DNA from: Chitinophagales bacterium
GTDB lineage: Bacteria; Bacteroidota; Bacteroidia; Chitinophagales; Saprospiraceae
Reading direction: 5' to 3'
Assembly: GCA_017303475.1 (NCBI GenBank)
Contig: JAFLBO010000003.1
Span: forward strand, 124,001-188,000
DNA length: 64,000 nucleotides
Shown: one piece after another, positions 1 to 8,161 of the stretch
Numbering within the stretch: the stretch's first letter is position 1
Layout of the letters: each line of letters begins with the position of its first letter
Notes under the pieces: model-generated
Told to the model about the DNA's origin: nothing
The model's database searches: none
Seen by the model: only the letters and a program-made list of their open reading frames with translations
Program-made: the position numbers and the translations under genes

Positions 1-1
1 T

Positions 2-973
2 TTTTTATACGATTTTGATCGTTGTACAGGCGCCTTGTCCAACCGGCAAATCCTTAAAGTGGATGATCCGGAGGTGTTTGCCTCTTGGGCGCATATTTCG
101 CCCAACTCCAGGTACATGTATTTTCAGATAGCGCAAAACAAACTATACCAGTATGACTTGCAGGCGCCGGATCTGGAAGCCTCCAGGCTTCTGATTGCTG
201 AGCACGACGGGTTTACAACACCGCTTGGTTTTTCCACCGCTTTTTTTGGTATGGCAACCGCCCCGAATGGCAAAATATACATGTGTACCACCAGCGGGAC
301 GTACTATTATCACACCATTCATTCACCTAATAAACGGGGCACTGCCTGTGATTTTCGACAGCATGATCTGGAATTACCCACGGTTAGCGATAATTTAATG
401 CCGCTTTACCCCAATTTTCGTCTTGGCCCAGTAGATGGAAGCTCATGTGACACCCTGGGTATAAACAACAATCCGGTAGCAGATTTTCGATGGGAGCAAA
501 AGGACACCCTTTCTCCTTTGATAGTTGACTTTACAGATCTTTCCTATTTTGAACCGGAGTATTGGTCGTGGAATTTTGGTGACGGAGAAATGAGCCAGGA
601 TACCAGCCCGGTTCACCAATTCAATGCTCCAGGTATTTATGATGTTTGTCTTACGGTAGGCAATGCAAATCAGACTGATTTTATTTGTAAAGATATAAAA
701 ATCAATCTTTTACATGATAAAAATATTAATTATGTGTTTGATGCATTATTGCTATCCCCTAATCCGGTTTCGGATATGTTGCATCTTCAGATTTCAGGTA
801 ATACAGGTAAACTGCAAATTTTTAATGCAACCGGTCAGATTTTATCGCAAATGACAATTGCTGAACCGGAAGAACAGGTTTCTGTAAATGTTTTCGGGTA
901 TCCTCCTGGGTTATTTTTTGTAAACCTTCAAACACAAGAGCGGGTGTTAAGTGGGAGATTCATTAAAAATTAG
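2..973 (+). CDS. T9SS-sorted surface protein with PKD domain, 5'-truncated
   Basis: The reading frame is open to the left window edge, so the start lies outside. The first residues (FDRCTG.LSN) match the same motif in the two paralogues at 1582 and 3003, so this is the C-terminal part of the same beta-propeller-like family. It then has the family signature YPNFRLG..DGS.CDTLG (about residues 135-155), a PKD domain (WSWNFGDGE, PGIYDVCLTV) and a C-terminal sorting domain (LSPNPVSD ... GRFIKN) that directs export by the type IX secretion system and anchoring at the cell surface. Its role beyond being a surface or secreted protein cannot be told. Confidence 0.82.
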   Translation, partial: FLYDFDRCTGALSNRQILKVDDPEVFASWAHISPNSRYMYFQIAQNKLYQYDLQAPDLEASRLLIAEHDGFTTPLGFSTAFFGMATAPNGKIYMCTTSGTYYYHTIHSPNKRGTACDFRQHDLELPTVSDNLMPLYPNFRLGPVDGSSCDTLGINNNPVADFRWEQKDTLSPLIVDFTDLSYFEPEYWSWNFGDGEMSQDTSPVHQFNAPGIYDVCLTVGNANQTDFICKDIKINLLHDKNINYVFDALLLSPNPVSDMLHLQISGNTGKLQIFNATGQILSQMTIAEPEEQVSVNVFGYPPGLFFVNLQTQERVLSGRFIKN

Positions 974-1026
974 TAAACATCCAGCTCCCAAATTCCTTTC
1001 GAAGGAAGTCTAATGTTATACTTGGT

Positions 1027-1515
1027 GTGCTTTTTTGCAACATGGTACTTTGGGAACAAAACCTGAAAACTGTATTGCAAATACAGTTGGGCCTGCTGGC
1101 AACAGGCTTGCCCCTCACTGAAACTCAGCAAATCACGATGCAGGCTATTGCCAACCAGTGCCGATATGAAGGAGGTTATGGCGTTTTACTTGCCCGCCAG
1201 ATGGTTCCCGGACAGACATACGACGATGAAGTCCTGTGTTCAGCGCGTGGCAGGTCAGAAAGCAAGACACTGTCATCCACTTTCACTGTATTCCCAAATC
1301 CGGCAAGCGATTATATACAGCTTAACGCGGGTAATCATGCCTCTGCAGGTACGATAGATTTGATCAATGCTCTCGGGCAAGTGGTACGTACCTACACTTG
1401 GGAGGGCTCCGAAACCCGGCTGAACATTGCGGATGTACCCAATGGCGCCTACTACCTGAATATTCGTGCGCAAGGTTTTGCTCCACAGGTGCAACAAGTA
1501 GTGATACTCCGTTAA
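1027..1515 (+). pseudogene. Decayed C-terminal tail of a large T9SS adhesin-type protein
   Basis: It encodes about 162 residues that look like only the end of a much longer protein. A short helical segment with the pattern LTETQQ...IANQCRYEGGYGVLLAR, seen before the sorting domain of large Saprospiria surface proteins (family recollection), is followed by a T9SS sorting domain (FTVFPNPASDYIQL ... PNGAYYLNI). There is no signal peptide, the only starts are a GTG at 1027 and an ATG at 1042, and the frame stays open upstream into the 3' end of the previous gene. I read it as a remnant left by deletion. It could instead be a small expressed protein, but without a Sec signal it could not reach the T9SS. 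Confidence 0.6.
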
Positions 1516-1535
1516 TTCTTTTACATTGTTCAACA

Positions 1536-1569
1536 GGTTTGCCGCCGATACCCATTTCGGCGGCAAACC
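1536..1569 (+). terminator. 13-bp perfect hairpin between surface-protein genes
   Basis: GGTTTGCCGCCGA at 1536-1548 pairs exactly with TCGGCGGCAAACC at 1557-1569 around an 8-nt loop. It lies just after the adhesin remnant and 12 nt before the next start codon. No clear T-run follows, so it may be a factor-dependent terminator or a structured leader of the 1582 gene. Confidence 0.45.
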
Positions 1570-1581
1570 AATCTCAAGGTT

Positions 1582-3006
1582 ATGCTGGCGATTAAAAAAG
1601 CACTTTTGCTCCTGATAATATTGTTACCGCTGATTCTCTGTGCTCAAAATCATGACTATATCTGGGTGTATGGCTATTTAAATAACCCTGATACTAGTTC
1701 CAAAGTGGGCGGAGCAGTGATTGATTTTAAGCAGCGTCCTCCGTTGCACTACAAGCAGACCAGGGAATTAAACTTTGATCTATTTTGTGCCAGTTGTGCA
1801 GATTCGATGGGTAATATGTTGTTCTATTCAAATGGTATCAGGATCCATAATTATTTGAATCAACTAATCGAGAACGGGGATACCATTAACCCTGGTACGA
1901 TCTGGCAAAGCAATCAAAATCTAGGGTATCCATCACCTTTTGGCGGGTTTGCATTGCCTGCACCGGGAAAGGAAAATTGTTATTTCTTGTTTCATCTGCC
2001 ATCAATTTTGAACGGTGGACAAATTATTTTCAGTCCATTTTATTATTCTTACATAGACATGGATGCAAACAATGGAACAGGCAAAGTTATCACCAAAAAT
2101 CAGGTATTAAAGCAGGGGGATTTTATACAACAAAAAGCGGTTAAACATGCCAATGGTCGAGACTGGTGGGTGTTAACAGCCCAAAAATCAGAGCACTTGT
2201 ATTACCTGTTTTTAATCACCCCTGAAGGGGTTCAAGGTCCGTTCACGCAGATATTAGGTGACCCGTTCCCTAATTCAGAAGGTAGAGGTGTAACTAATTT
2301 TTCACCTGATGGTACTATTTACGTCCGGAATGATGCAAATAATGGACTTCACATGATGGATTTCAACCGATGCACAGGAGAATTGAGCAATTTGCGCATC
2401 CTGCCTTATGATCAGACAACCGGATTCAGGTTTGGATCAGCAGTTTTTTCACCTGACAGTCGGTTTATTTATCTCAGTAATTCCAATCTGGTTGTACAAC
2501 TTGACCTTGAGGCTCCCAACCTGGACTATTCCGCCGTAGATACAGTGCAGATGTATGATAATTTCGCAGATCCTTATCCACCTTTTTTAACAGGCTATCT
2601 TTATCCACAACTCGGGTCTGACGGAAAGATTTATTATAGCACCTCGGGTACCACCCCGCGCTTGCATGTAATTAACCGGCCTAATCTGCCTGGTTTGGCT
2701 TGTGATGTGGAAAATCATGGCGTACAATTACCTCGCTTTAACGGCAGAACTACCTGTTTTTTCCCAAATTACCGCCTGGGAGAATGGGAGGGCTCGCCTT
2801 GTGATACCCTGAACGGGCAACGGCCCGGAGATGGTTTTGTCAAAACCTCGTACGAGGCTTTTCTGGAGCGGCAGGCAAGAGCTCCGGTGCAAAAAGCCTT
2901 TTCCAATCCCTCCGGCAAAACCCGGGAAATGCCCCTGGATGAGCTTTCTATTGACTATTGGAATATGAAAGCGATTCTGGAACGACAAAAAAAGCAAGAG
3001 CCATGA
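1582..3006 (+). CDS. Secreted beta-propeller-like family protein lacking a sorting domain
   Basis: This 474-residue protein has a signal peptide (hydrophobic LLLLIILLPLILCAQ, cut near residue 22) and is a paralogue of the genes at 2 and 3003. Shared landmarks are NGRDWWVL (about 190), FSPDG, FNRCTGELSN (about 256), FSPDSRF and FPNYRLGEWEGSPCDTL (about 390-410). The repeated FSPDG-type motifs suggest WD40-like propeller blades. Unlike both neighbours it ends in a charged tail (ERQKKQEP) instead of a T9SS sorting domain, so it may stay in the periplasm or be a degenerate copy. Its stop overlaps the next start (ATGA at 3003-3006), indicating translational coupling. Confidence 0.8.
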   Translation: MLAIKKALLLLIILLPLILCAQNHDYIWVYGYLNNPDTSSKVGGAVIDFKQRPPLHYKQTRELNFDLFCASCADSMGNMLFYSNGIRIHNYLNQLIENGDTINPGTIWQSNQNLGYPSPFGGFALPAPGKENCYFLFHLPSILNGGQIIFSPFYYSYIDMDANNGTGKVITKNQVLKQGDFIQQKAVKHANGRDWWVLTAQKSEHLYYLFLITPEGVQGPFTQILGDPFPNSEGRGVTNFSPDGTIYVRNDANNGLHMMDFNRCTGELSNLRILPYDQTTGFRFGSAVFSPDSRFIYLSNSNLVVQLDLEAPNLDYSAVDTVQMYDNFADPYPPFLTGYLYPQLGSDGKIYYSTSGTTPRLHVINRPNLPGLACDVENHGVQLPRFNGRTTCFFPNYRLGEWEGSPCDTLNGQRPGDGFVKTSYEAFLERQARAPVQKAFSNPSGKTREMPLDELSIDYWNMKAILERQKKQEP

Positions 3007-4469
3007 AACATATAATTTTCCTCCTTATTGTTTGCTTACACATTACCGTGGGGTTGCAAGCCCAGCAGTTATTGGATGCCAACTGGCCTTTTGGTTCCCT
3101 GGAATACCCTAATGCTGGCAGTTATGGCAACGCCATGCTTACATTTCGCGGAGATTCTGTGAAAGTGGAAAAAACCAGCCTGAACATGAACTTTGAAAGT
3201 TCTGTTGGAGCCATCAGCGACACCACTGGTCAGCTGCTCTTTTATACCAATGGATGTTACATCGCCACTGCAACCGGCGATACCATGCCCAATGGCGACG
3301 GATTAAACCCTGGAACCGTGCACGAATGGGTCTGCCCTGAAAATGGTTACATCAGTCCCAGAGGGGTCATGATTCTGCCCATGCCTGGTCAGGAATACCT
3401 GTACGTGGTCTTGCACATGGGCGCCAGGTATGAGCCGGGCAAAAACTTATCCTTAGGTCCGTTTTATTATTCTTTAGTGGATATGAACCAAAATGGTGGC
3501 AATGGCGCTGTAATCAGCAAGAATAATATACTGGCAGAGGGTAATCTGGAGCCTTTTGCGGTAACGCGCCATGGAAATGGTCGGGATTGGTGGATCCTGC
3601 TACCGGAAAATCATACCAACCGATATCGTCGGTTTACCATAACTCCAAATGCCATACAGGAGCAAACACCCTTGGAAATCGGGCCGGAAATTACGTGTCC
3701 GCGTATGGGTTCTACTACCTTTTCTCCGGATGGAGTGCAGTTTGCCAGGGTTCAGAATTGTAAAACGGTGGTGTTTTCCTTTGATCGTTGCTCCGGAAGT
3801 TTAAGTAACGCACGAGAATGGTCAAGGCCTGAATACGCATTTGGTGGTGGTGGCGTAGCCTTCTCCCCAGATGGCAACACCCTATTCGCTACCGAGCAAA
3901 TGGCCGTACTGTCAGCTAATTTGCTGCTAACCAACCCAACTTATGATACGGTGATCAATACGGAGGCCATTACCGGAGCCGGGCTGCATTTCATGCAATA
4001 CGCCCCGGATGGCCAAACGCTGCTCATGAATATTCTGCACCGGTCACGCTTTTATTCTACACTTGATTTATCTCAGCCAGCCCAGCCGATATATGCTCAA
4101 AAAGCTGTTTCCTTGCCGGTTTACACTATTCGTACGCTTCCCTATTTTCCCAATTTTCGCTTATTCGACTGGCCAGGCAGTGTTTGCGATACTTTAGGGA
4201 TTAATACGCCATTATCGGTATTTAGTGTGCATCAGAACGGATTGGCGGTCTTCCCCAACCCCGCCACCAATGTCATCCACATCCCATTTGAAGGTCCATA
4301 CGAGTCGCTTGAGCTTTTTGATGCACTGGGAAGAAAGATGTCTTCCGCAGGGGTGGTTGCATCCGCAGAACAACTTACTTTACCCATAGGGCATTTGTCG
4401 CCCGGATTATACTACCTTCGTTTACGTGAAAAGGGGCAGATATGGATTGGGAGGTTTGTGCGGGGTTGA
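3003..4469 (+). CDS. T9SS-sorted beta-propeller-like surface protein
   Basis: The start is the ATG overlapping the upstream stop, because it begins exactly at a signal peptide (MKHIIFLLIVCLHITVGLQA); an in-frame ATG at 2958 would bury it. The 488-residue product shares HGNGRDWWIL, FSPDG, FDRCSGSLSN, FSPDGNTLF and FPNFRLFDWPGSVCDTLG with its two upstream paralogues, suggesting a propeller fold. It ends in a complete T9SS sorting domain (AVFPNPATNVIHI ... LSPGLYYLRL ... GRFVRG). It is probably co-translated with the 1582 gene. Ligand and function are unknown. Confidence 0.85.
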   Translation: MKHIIFLLIVCLHITVGLQAQQLLDANWPFGSLEYPNAGSYGNAMLTFRGDSVKVEKTSLNMNFESSVGAISDTTGQLLFYTNGCYIATATGDTMPNGDGLNPGTVHEWVCPENGYISPRGVMILPMPGQEYLYVVLHMGARYEPGKNLSLGPFYYSLVDMNQNGGNGAVISKNNILAEGNLEPFAVTRHGNGRDWWILLPENHTNRYRRFTITPNAIQEQTPLEIGPEITCPRMGSTTFSPDGVQFARVQNCKTVVFSFDRCSGSLSNAREWSRPEYAFGGGGVAFSPDGNTLFATEQMAVLSANLLLTNPTYDTVINTEAITGAGLHFMQYAPDGQTLLMNILHRSRFYSTLDLSQPAQPIYAQKAVSLPVYTIRTLPYFPNFRLFDWPGSVCDTLGINTPLSVFSVHQNGLAVFPNPATNVIHIPFEGPYESLELFDALGRKMSSAGVVASAEQLTLPIGHLSPGLYYLRLREKGQIWIGRFVRG

Positions 4470-4734
4470 GCTGAACGCGCGCCCGTAAACTTGTGCCAGC
4501 CCCAGCTGAAGGTTAAGTGGTGCTTGGTTATTTAATGGCGCACACAATTTACTAGGCACCCCAATGCGAATGGATGTATCAGATTGGGCGGCGGGCGCTT
4601 ACATATTAGCGGCATATATAGACGCTCACGAACCTGTCATGAAAAAGTTTGTCGTGGTACATTAACTGTAAAATCTGCAGTCTTTGGGTAGATCGGGTCC
4701 TTGCCTAATTTTGGCATATCTGTCTTTTCCCGGC

Positions 4735-4763
4735 TTTGTAAGTTCTGTTATCAAGTATCTTTA
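4735..4763 (+). promoter_or_regulatory. Bacteroidota-type promoter for the 4787 gene
   Basis: TTTG at 4735-4738, a 17-nt spacer and TATCTTTA at 4756-4763 (7 of 8 to TAnnTTTG) end 23 nt before the ATG. The rest of the 317-bp gap 4470-4786 shows no gene or repeat that I can support. Confidence 0.5.
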
Positions 4764-4786
4764 TATGTCTGATAATAAAACTTAGT

Positions 4787-5671
4787 ATGAAACATTTACT
4801 ACTTCTACTCTCGCTCCTCTTCACAACCACCAGCCTGCAAGCCCAAAATGCCGATTTTGCGCCTGTGGGAGCAAAATGGATATATAATGGGCAGGATTTT
4901 GCGCTCCAAGGTGTTCCTTATATCATGGAAGTAACAGGGAAAGAAAACTTCGAAGGGAAATGGTGCAGCCGGTTTGATTATTTCCCATACAGCCTGGATA
5001 AACTATACCTCTACACTGAAAATGACACCGTCTTTTTTTACAGCTTTTTGAGCGAGCAATTTGAAATGCTGTACGACTTTACAGCAGAAGTAGGCGATAG
5101 CTGGGTCATTGGCGGTTTGGAGGGTTATCATCCGGATAATCCGCTACCTTATGCATCCGATACGATTACCATAGATTCCATCAGCAATCTATATATAAGT
5201 GGAGACACCCTCAAAGTTTGGCATATCAGCAATAGCTTTTGGTTTGATTGGGGAGATCGTATCATTGAAAAAGTAGGAAATGATGGTTTTCTCCTTCCGA
5301 GGTTTGGACTCTTTGAAACAAGCGTCTGGGGACTCCGCTGTTTTGAAACCTCGGATCAGTTTTTCCAATTCGTTCCTTACCCTTGCGACACCATTTTTTC
5401 TACCACCATTACCACCAGTGCGCCTGAAGAGACCCTGAATATTCAGGTTTCGCCCAATCCTTTTCAGGAAAGGATACAAATCACGATACATCCGCTGCAA
5501 TCGGCACACCATTTTATGCTGTTTAACTCATTGGGTACACTGGTTTTTCAGAAAGACTTTGAAGGAAGCTTCCAATTCGAAACCCATACCCTGCCATCCG
5601 GTATATACTACTGGACGGTAGCACGGGAAAGTCGGATGATAGGCCGGGGAAGTTGCATAAAAGCGAGGTGA
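4787..5671 (+). CDS. T9SS-sorted secreted protein of unknown function
   Basis: The product is 294 residues. It has a clear signal peptide (LLLLLSLLFTTTSLQAQ, cut near residue 20), a middle region rich in aromatic and acidic residues without a recognised domain, and a T9SS sorting domain (IQVSPNPFQERIQI ... TLPSGIYYWTV). It has its own promoter, so it is a separate unit from the paralogue cluster upstream. It is an extracellular or cell-surface protein; nothing in the sequence gives an enzymatic role. Confidence 0.8.
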   Translation: MKHLLLLLSLLFTTTSLQAQNADFAPVGAKWIYNGQDFALQGVPYIMEVTGKENFEGKWCSRFDYFPYSLDKLYLYTENDTVFFYSFLSEQFEMLYDFTAEVGDSWVIGGLEGYHPDNPLPYASDTITIDSISNLYISGDTLKVWHISNSFWFDWGDRIIEKVGNDGFLLPRFGLFETSVWGLRCFETSDQFFQFVPYPCDTIFSTTITTSAPEETLNIQVSPNPFQERIQITIHPLQSAHHFMLFNSLGTLVFQKDFEGSFQFETHTLPSGIYYWTVARESRMIGRGSCIKAR

Positions 5672-5879
5672 TGGGAAACCTCTGAGTTTTTTAAAAAAAG
5701 AAGCCTTACCTACGCCTTTACCCTGCTTTAAACCTATTTTAATCGAATATCTTCCCCGTTTATTTGGTTATTCCGCCGAATACTCACATTTTGGCACGAA
5801 TTATGGCGCATGCCATAGTCCATCATCTGCCTGATTTAATCACCCGGAACATATTTCCACATATCTCTGATCAGTTAAC

Positions 5880-6614
5880 ATGTTCAGACTATTGGCATTT
5901 AGTGTCATTTTGTTGTTGGTTCCCCGCCAGGGCGCCAACTCTGAATATGTGTCTGTGGAACAAACCAGCAAACTACACGGTATTGATGTTTCGCACCACC
6001 AAAAAGTAATTGAGTGGGATACCGTGGCGGCAGGCTGGCCGGTAGATTTTGCCTTTGTGAAAGCCACTGAAGGCCACGATTTTGTAGACAGCCTCTTTTG
6101 CCAAAACTGGTCGGAATTAAAACGGATCGGCGTACGCAGAGGCGCCTACCACTTTTTCAGGGCTTATGGTTGCGGAGATGAACAGGCCACCCATTTTCTC
6201 TCCCTTGTAGAAATGGAAGCCGGCGATCTGGCGCCTGTGCTGGATATTGAAGTGCTGGATGGCATTGCTCCTGAAATTATGGTGCAGGAAGCCAAAATTT
6301 GGCTCGAAACGGTGGAAAAACAACTCGGTGTCAAACCCATCATCTATTCCAATCAGCACTTTTTTGAACGCCACCTGGCAGGTCATTTTGATGAATATCC
6401 GCTCTGGATTGCCAGGTATTCTGATGAAAAACCCATGCTCAACAGCGGGAAACAATGGGATATCTGGCAGTTTTCCAACGAAGGCTGCGTTGATGGCATC
6501 TGTAAAAAAGTAGACCTGAATGTCTTCCCCGGAACCCCGCAAACACTGGAACGCCTCTGTTGGTATCCCTCCTCCACAAGCCAGGATGCCGTAAGCGGGA
6601 ATGTAATTCCCTGA
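5880..6614 (+). CDS. Exported GH25-family lysozyme (muramidase)
   Basis: This 244-residue protein begins with a hydrophobic export segment. It then shows the GH25 landmarks in order: GIDVSHHQ (about 34), FVKATEG (about 59), GAYHFFR (about 85), the catalytic PVLDIE (about 120), IIYSN, LWIARY and DIWQFS (about 200). GH25 enzymes cleave the beta-1,4 bond between N-acetylmuramic acid and N-acetylglucosamine. The D and E of the DIE motif expected for catalysis are present, so it should be active, either in its own wall turnover or against other bacteria. The length fits a single catalytic domain with no wall-binding repeats. About 150 bp including a palindrome separate it from the next gene. Confidence 0.9.
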   Translation: MFRLLAFSVILLLVPRQGANSEYVSVEQTSKLHGIDVSHHQKVIEWDTVAAGWPVDFAFVKATEGHDFVDSLFCQNWSELKRIGVRRGAYHFFRAYGCGDEQATHFLSLVEMEAGDLAPVLDIEVLDGIAPEIMVQEAKIWLETVEKQLGVKPIIYSNQHFFERHLAGHFDEYPLWIARYSDEKPMLNSGKQWDIWQFSNEGCVDGICKKVDLNVFPGTPQTLERLCWYPSSTSQDAVSGNVIP

Positions 6615-6669
6615 TGGTAATGCCGATTATTCTGCGCCAATGAACACGCTTAGCCGGGCGTTTGTTACA

Positions 6670-6725
6670 TTTGTGTTTTCAGACCTATAAGGTTTCCAAA
6701 AACCTTATAGGTCTGAAAACACAAA
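6670..6725. repeat. 26-bp perfect inverted repeat (long hairpin)
   Basis: Bases 6670-6695 are exactly complementary to 6700-6725 around a 4-nt loop (CCAA). The core reads CAGACCTATAAGGTTT. It sits between the lysozyme and M28 peptidase genes. It could act as a terminator, but its length and perfection suit a REP/MITE-like palindrome better. Confidence 0.75.
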
Positions 6726-6761
6726 GACAAGTATTCTGTACTAAATCACACCACTTTTTAC

Positions 6762-8000
6762 ATGAAGCATATATTTCTTTCCCTGGTTGCTGCCTGGTTT
6801 GCAGTATCCGGGCTGTTTGCCCAAACCAATGAAATTTCTGAAAAAAACATCAGAAAACATGTCACCTACCTGGCATCTGATAAGTTGAAAGGTCGCGCCA
6901 CAGGATCTCCGGAGGAAAAAATGGCCGCCAAATACATCGCAAAGCAATTTCGCAAAGCCGGATTGACACCCAAAGGCGATAATAACACCTATTTCCACCA
7001 GTTTGGCTTCCGCAAAAGCAAAGATCCGCACGGTGGTATTGATGAAAACGCCCCCCAGGTATATGCCCAAAACGTAGCCGGCTATATCGACAACGGCGCC
7101 GAGTACACTATTGTCATTGGCGCACACTACGACCACCTGGGTGTAGGAATGGACCACAACTCATTAGATGCCAATCCGGAAGGTAAAATCCACAACGGCG
7201 CTGATGATAATGCCAGCGGCACCTCCGGTGTCATTGAATTGGCACGGTATTTTGCCCAAAATGGGGTGAAAGAGCAACACAACTTCCTTTTTCTCTGCTT
7301 TTCTGGCGAAGAACTGGGACTCTTTGGTTCCAAAAAATACACCGACTATCCAACCATTGATCTGACTAAAGTGAGCTTTATGCTCAATATGGATATGATT
7401 GGCCGACTCAATGAAGAAAAGCGACTCGTGGTTGGCGGCGTTGGTACTGCTCCGGATTTTGTGCCAACCCTGAAAAGTTTGCCCTCTGATCTGGGTATTA
7501 AACTGGACAGCGCCGGTGTTGGCCCAAGCGATCACACCTCCTTTTACCTCAAAAACATTCCTGTATTGTTCTTCTTCACTGGCCAACATTCCGACTATCA
7601 CAAGCCTTCGGATGATGTAGAGAAGGTAAATTTCACCGGTGAAAAGCAAATCCTGGAACTGGCGGTTGCTATGATTCAGCGTTTGGACAAACAACCCAAA
7701 CTCAAATTCCAGGAAACCAAAGCCAAGGAAGAAAACAAGGTTTCCTTTAAAGTTACCCTGGGCATTATGCCGGATTACACCTGGGATAAAGAAGGGGTAC
7801 ACGTAGATGGCGTTACAGATGGAAAGCCGGCTTCCAAAGCAGGTATTCAAAAAGGAGACGTCATCGTAGGCCTGGGCGATATTCAGGTAAAATCTATTCA
7901 GGACTACATGAAAGGACTTTCCATGTTCAAAAAAGGCGATACCACTAAAGTAAAGGTGAAACGCGGAACAGAGGAGAAAACGATGGATGTGACGTTCTAA
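6762..8000 (+). CDS. Exported M28-family zinc aminopeptidase with PDZ domain
   Basis: The 412-residue product has a signal peptide (cut after GLFAQ, about residue 21) and an M28 catalytic domain with all expected metal ligands: GAHYDH (about 120), GADDN (about 146), SGEE (about 179, including the general base), NMDM (about 210) and the late H in SDYHKPSDD (about 285). A PDZ domain follows (about 335-405: ASKAGIQKGDVIVGLGD). Such enzymes remove N-terminal residues from peptides in the periplasm or outside the cell. The substrate cannot be told. A long inverted repeat lies between it and the convergent permease gene. Confidence 0.92.
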   Translation: MKHIFLSLVAAWFAVSGLFAQTNEISEKNIRKHVTYLASDKLKGRATGSPEEKMAAKYIAKQFRKAGLTPKGDNNTYFHQFGFRKSKDPHGGIDENAPQVYAQNVAGYIDNGAEYTIVIGAHYDHLGVGMDHNSLDANPEGKIHNGADDNASGTSGVIELARYFAQNGVKEQHNFLFLCFSGEELGLFGSKKYTDYPTIDLTKVSFMLNMDMIGRLNEEKRLVVGGVGTAPDFVPTLKSLPSDLGIKLDSAGVGPSDHTSFYLKNIPVLFFFTGQHSDYHKPSDDVEKVNFTGEKQILELAVAMIQRLDKQPKLKFQETKAKEENKVSFKVTLGIMPDYTWDKEGVHVDGVTDGKPASKAGIQKGDVIVGLGDIQVKSIQDYMKGLSMFKKGDTTKVKVKRGTEEKTMDVTF

Positions 8001-8023
8001 GAAATAGAGCGCGAAAGATTAAT

Positions 8024-8143
8024 TACCACTAAGGCAGTAAGGACACTAAGGGTATATAGGCATTTTCTGACATGGATAGAAATTGAGGCCTCCTTGTCAG
8101 TTTTTACCACCATACCCTTAGTGTCCTTACTGCCTTAGTGGTA
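8024..8143. repeat. 32-bp perfect inverted repeat with 56-nt centre
   Basis: TACCACTAAGGCAGTAAGG... at 8024-8055 is exactly complementary to 8112-8143. The arms contain short near-repeats (CACTAAGG, AGTAAGGA, CACTAAGG). It fills the gap between two convergent genes, so it could terminate both, or be a small non-autonomous mobile palindrome. Confidence 0.75.
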
Positions 8144-8161
8144 GACCTCTCGGAGTAGTCT

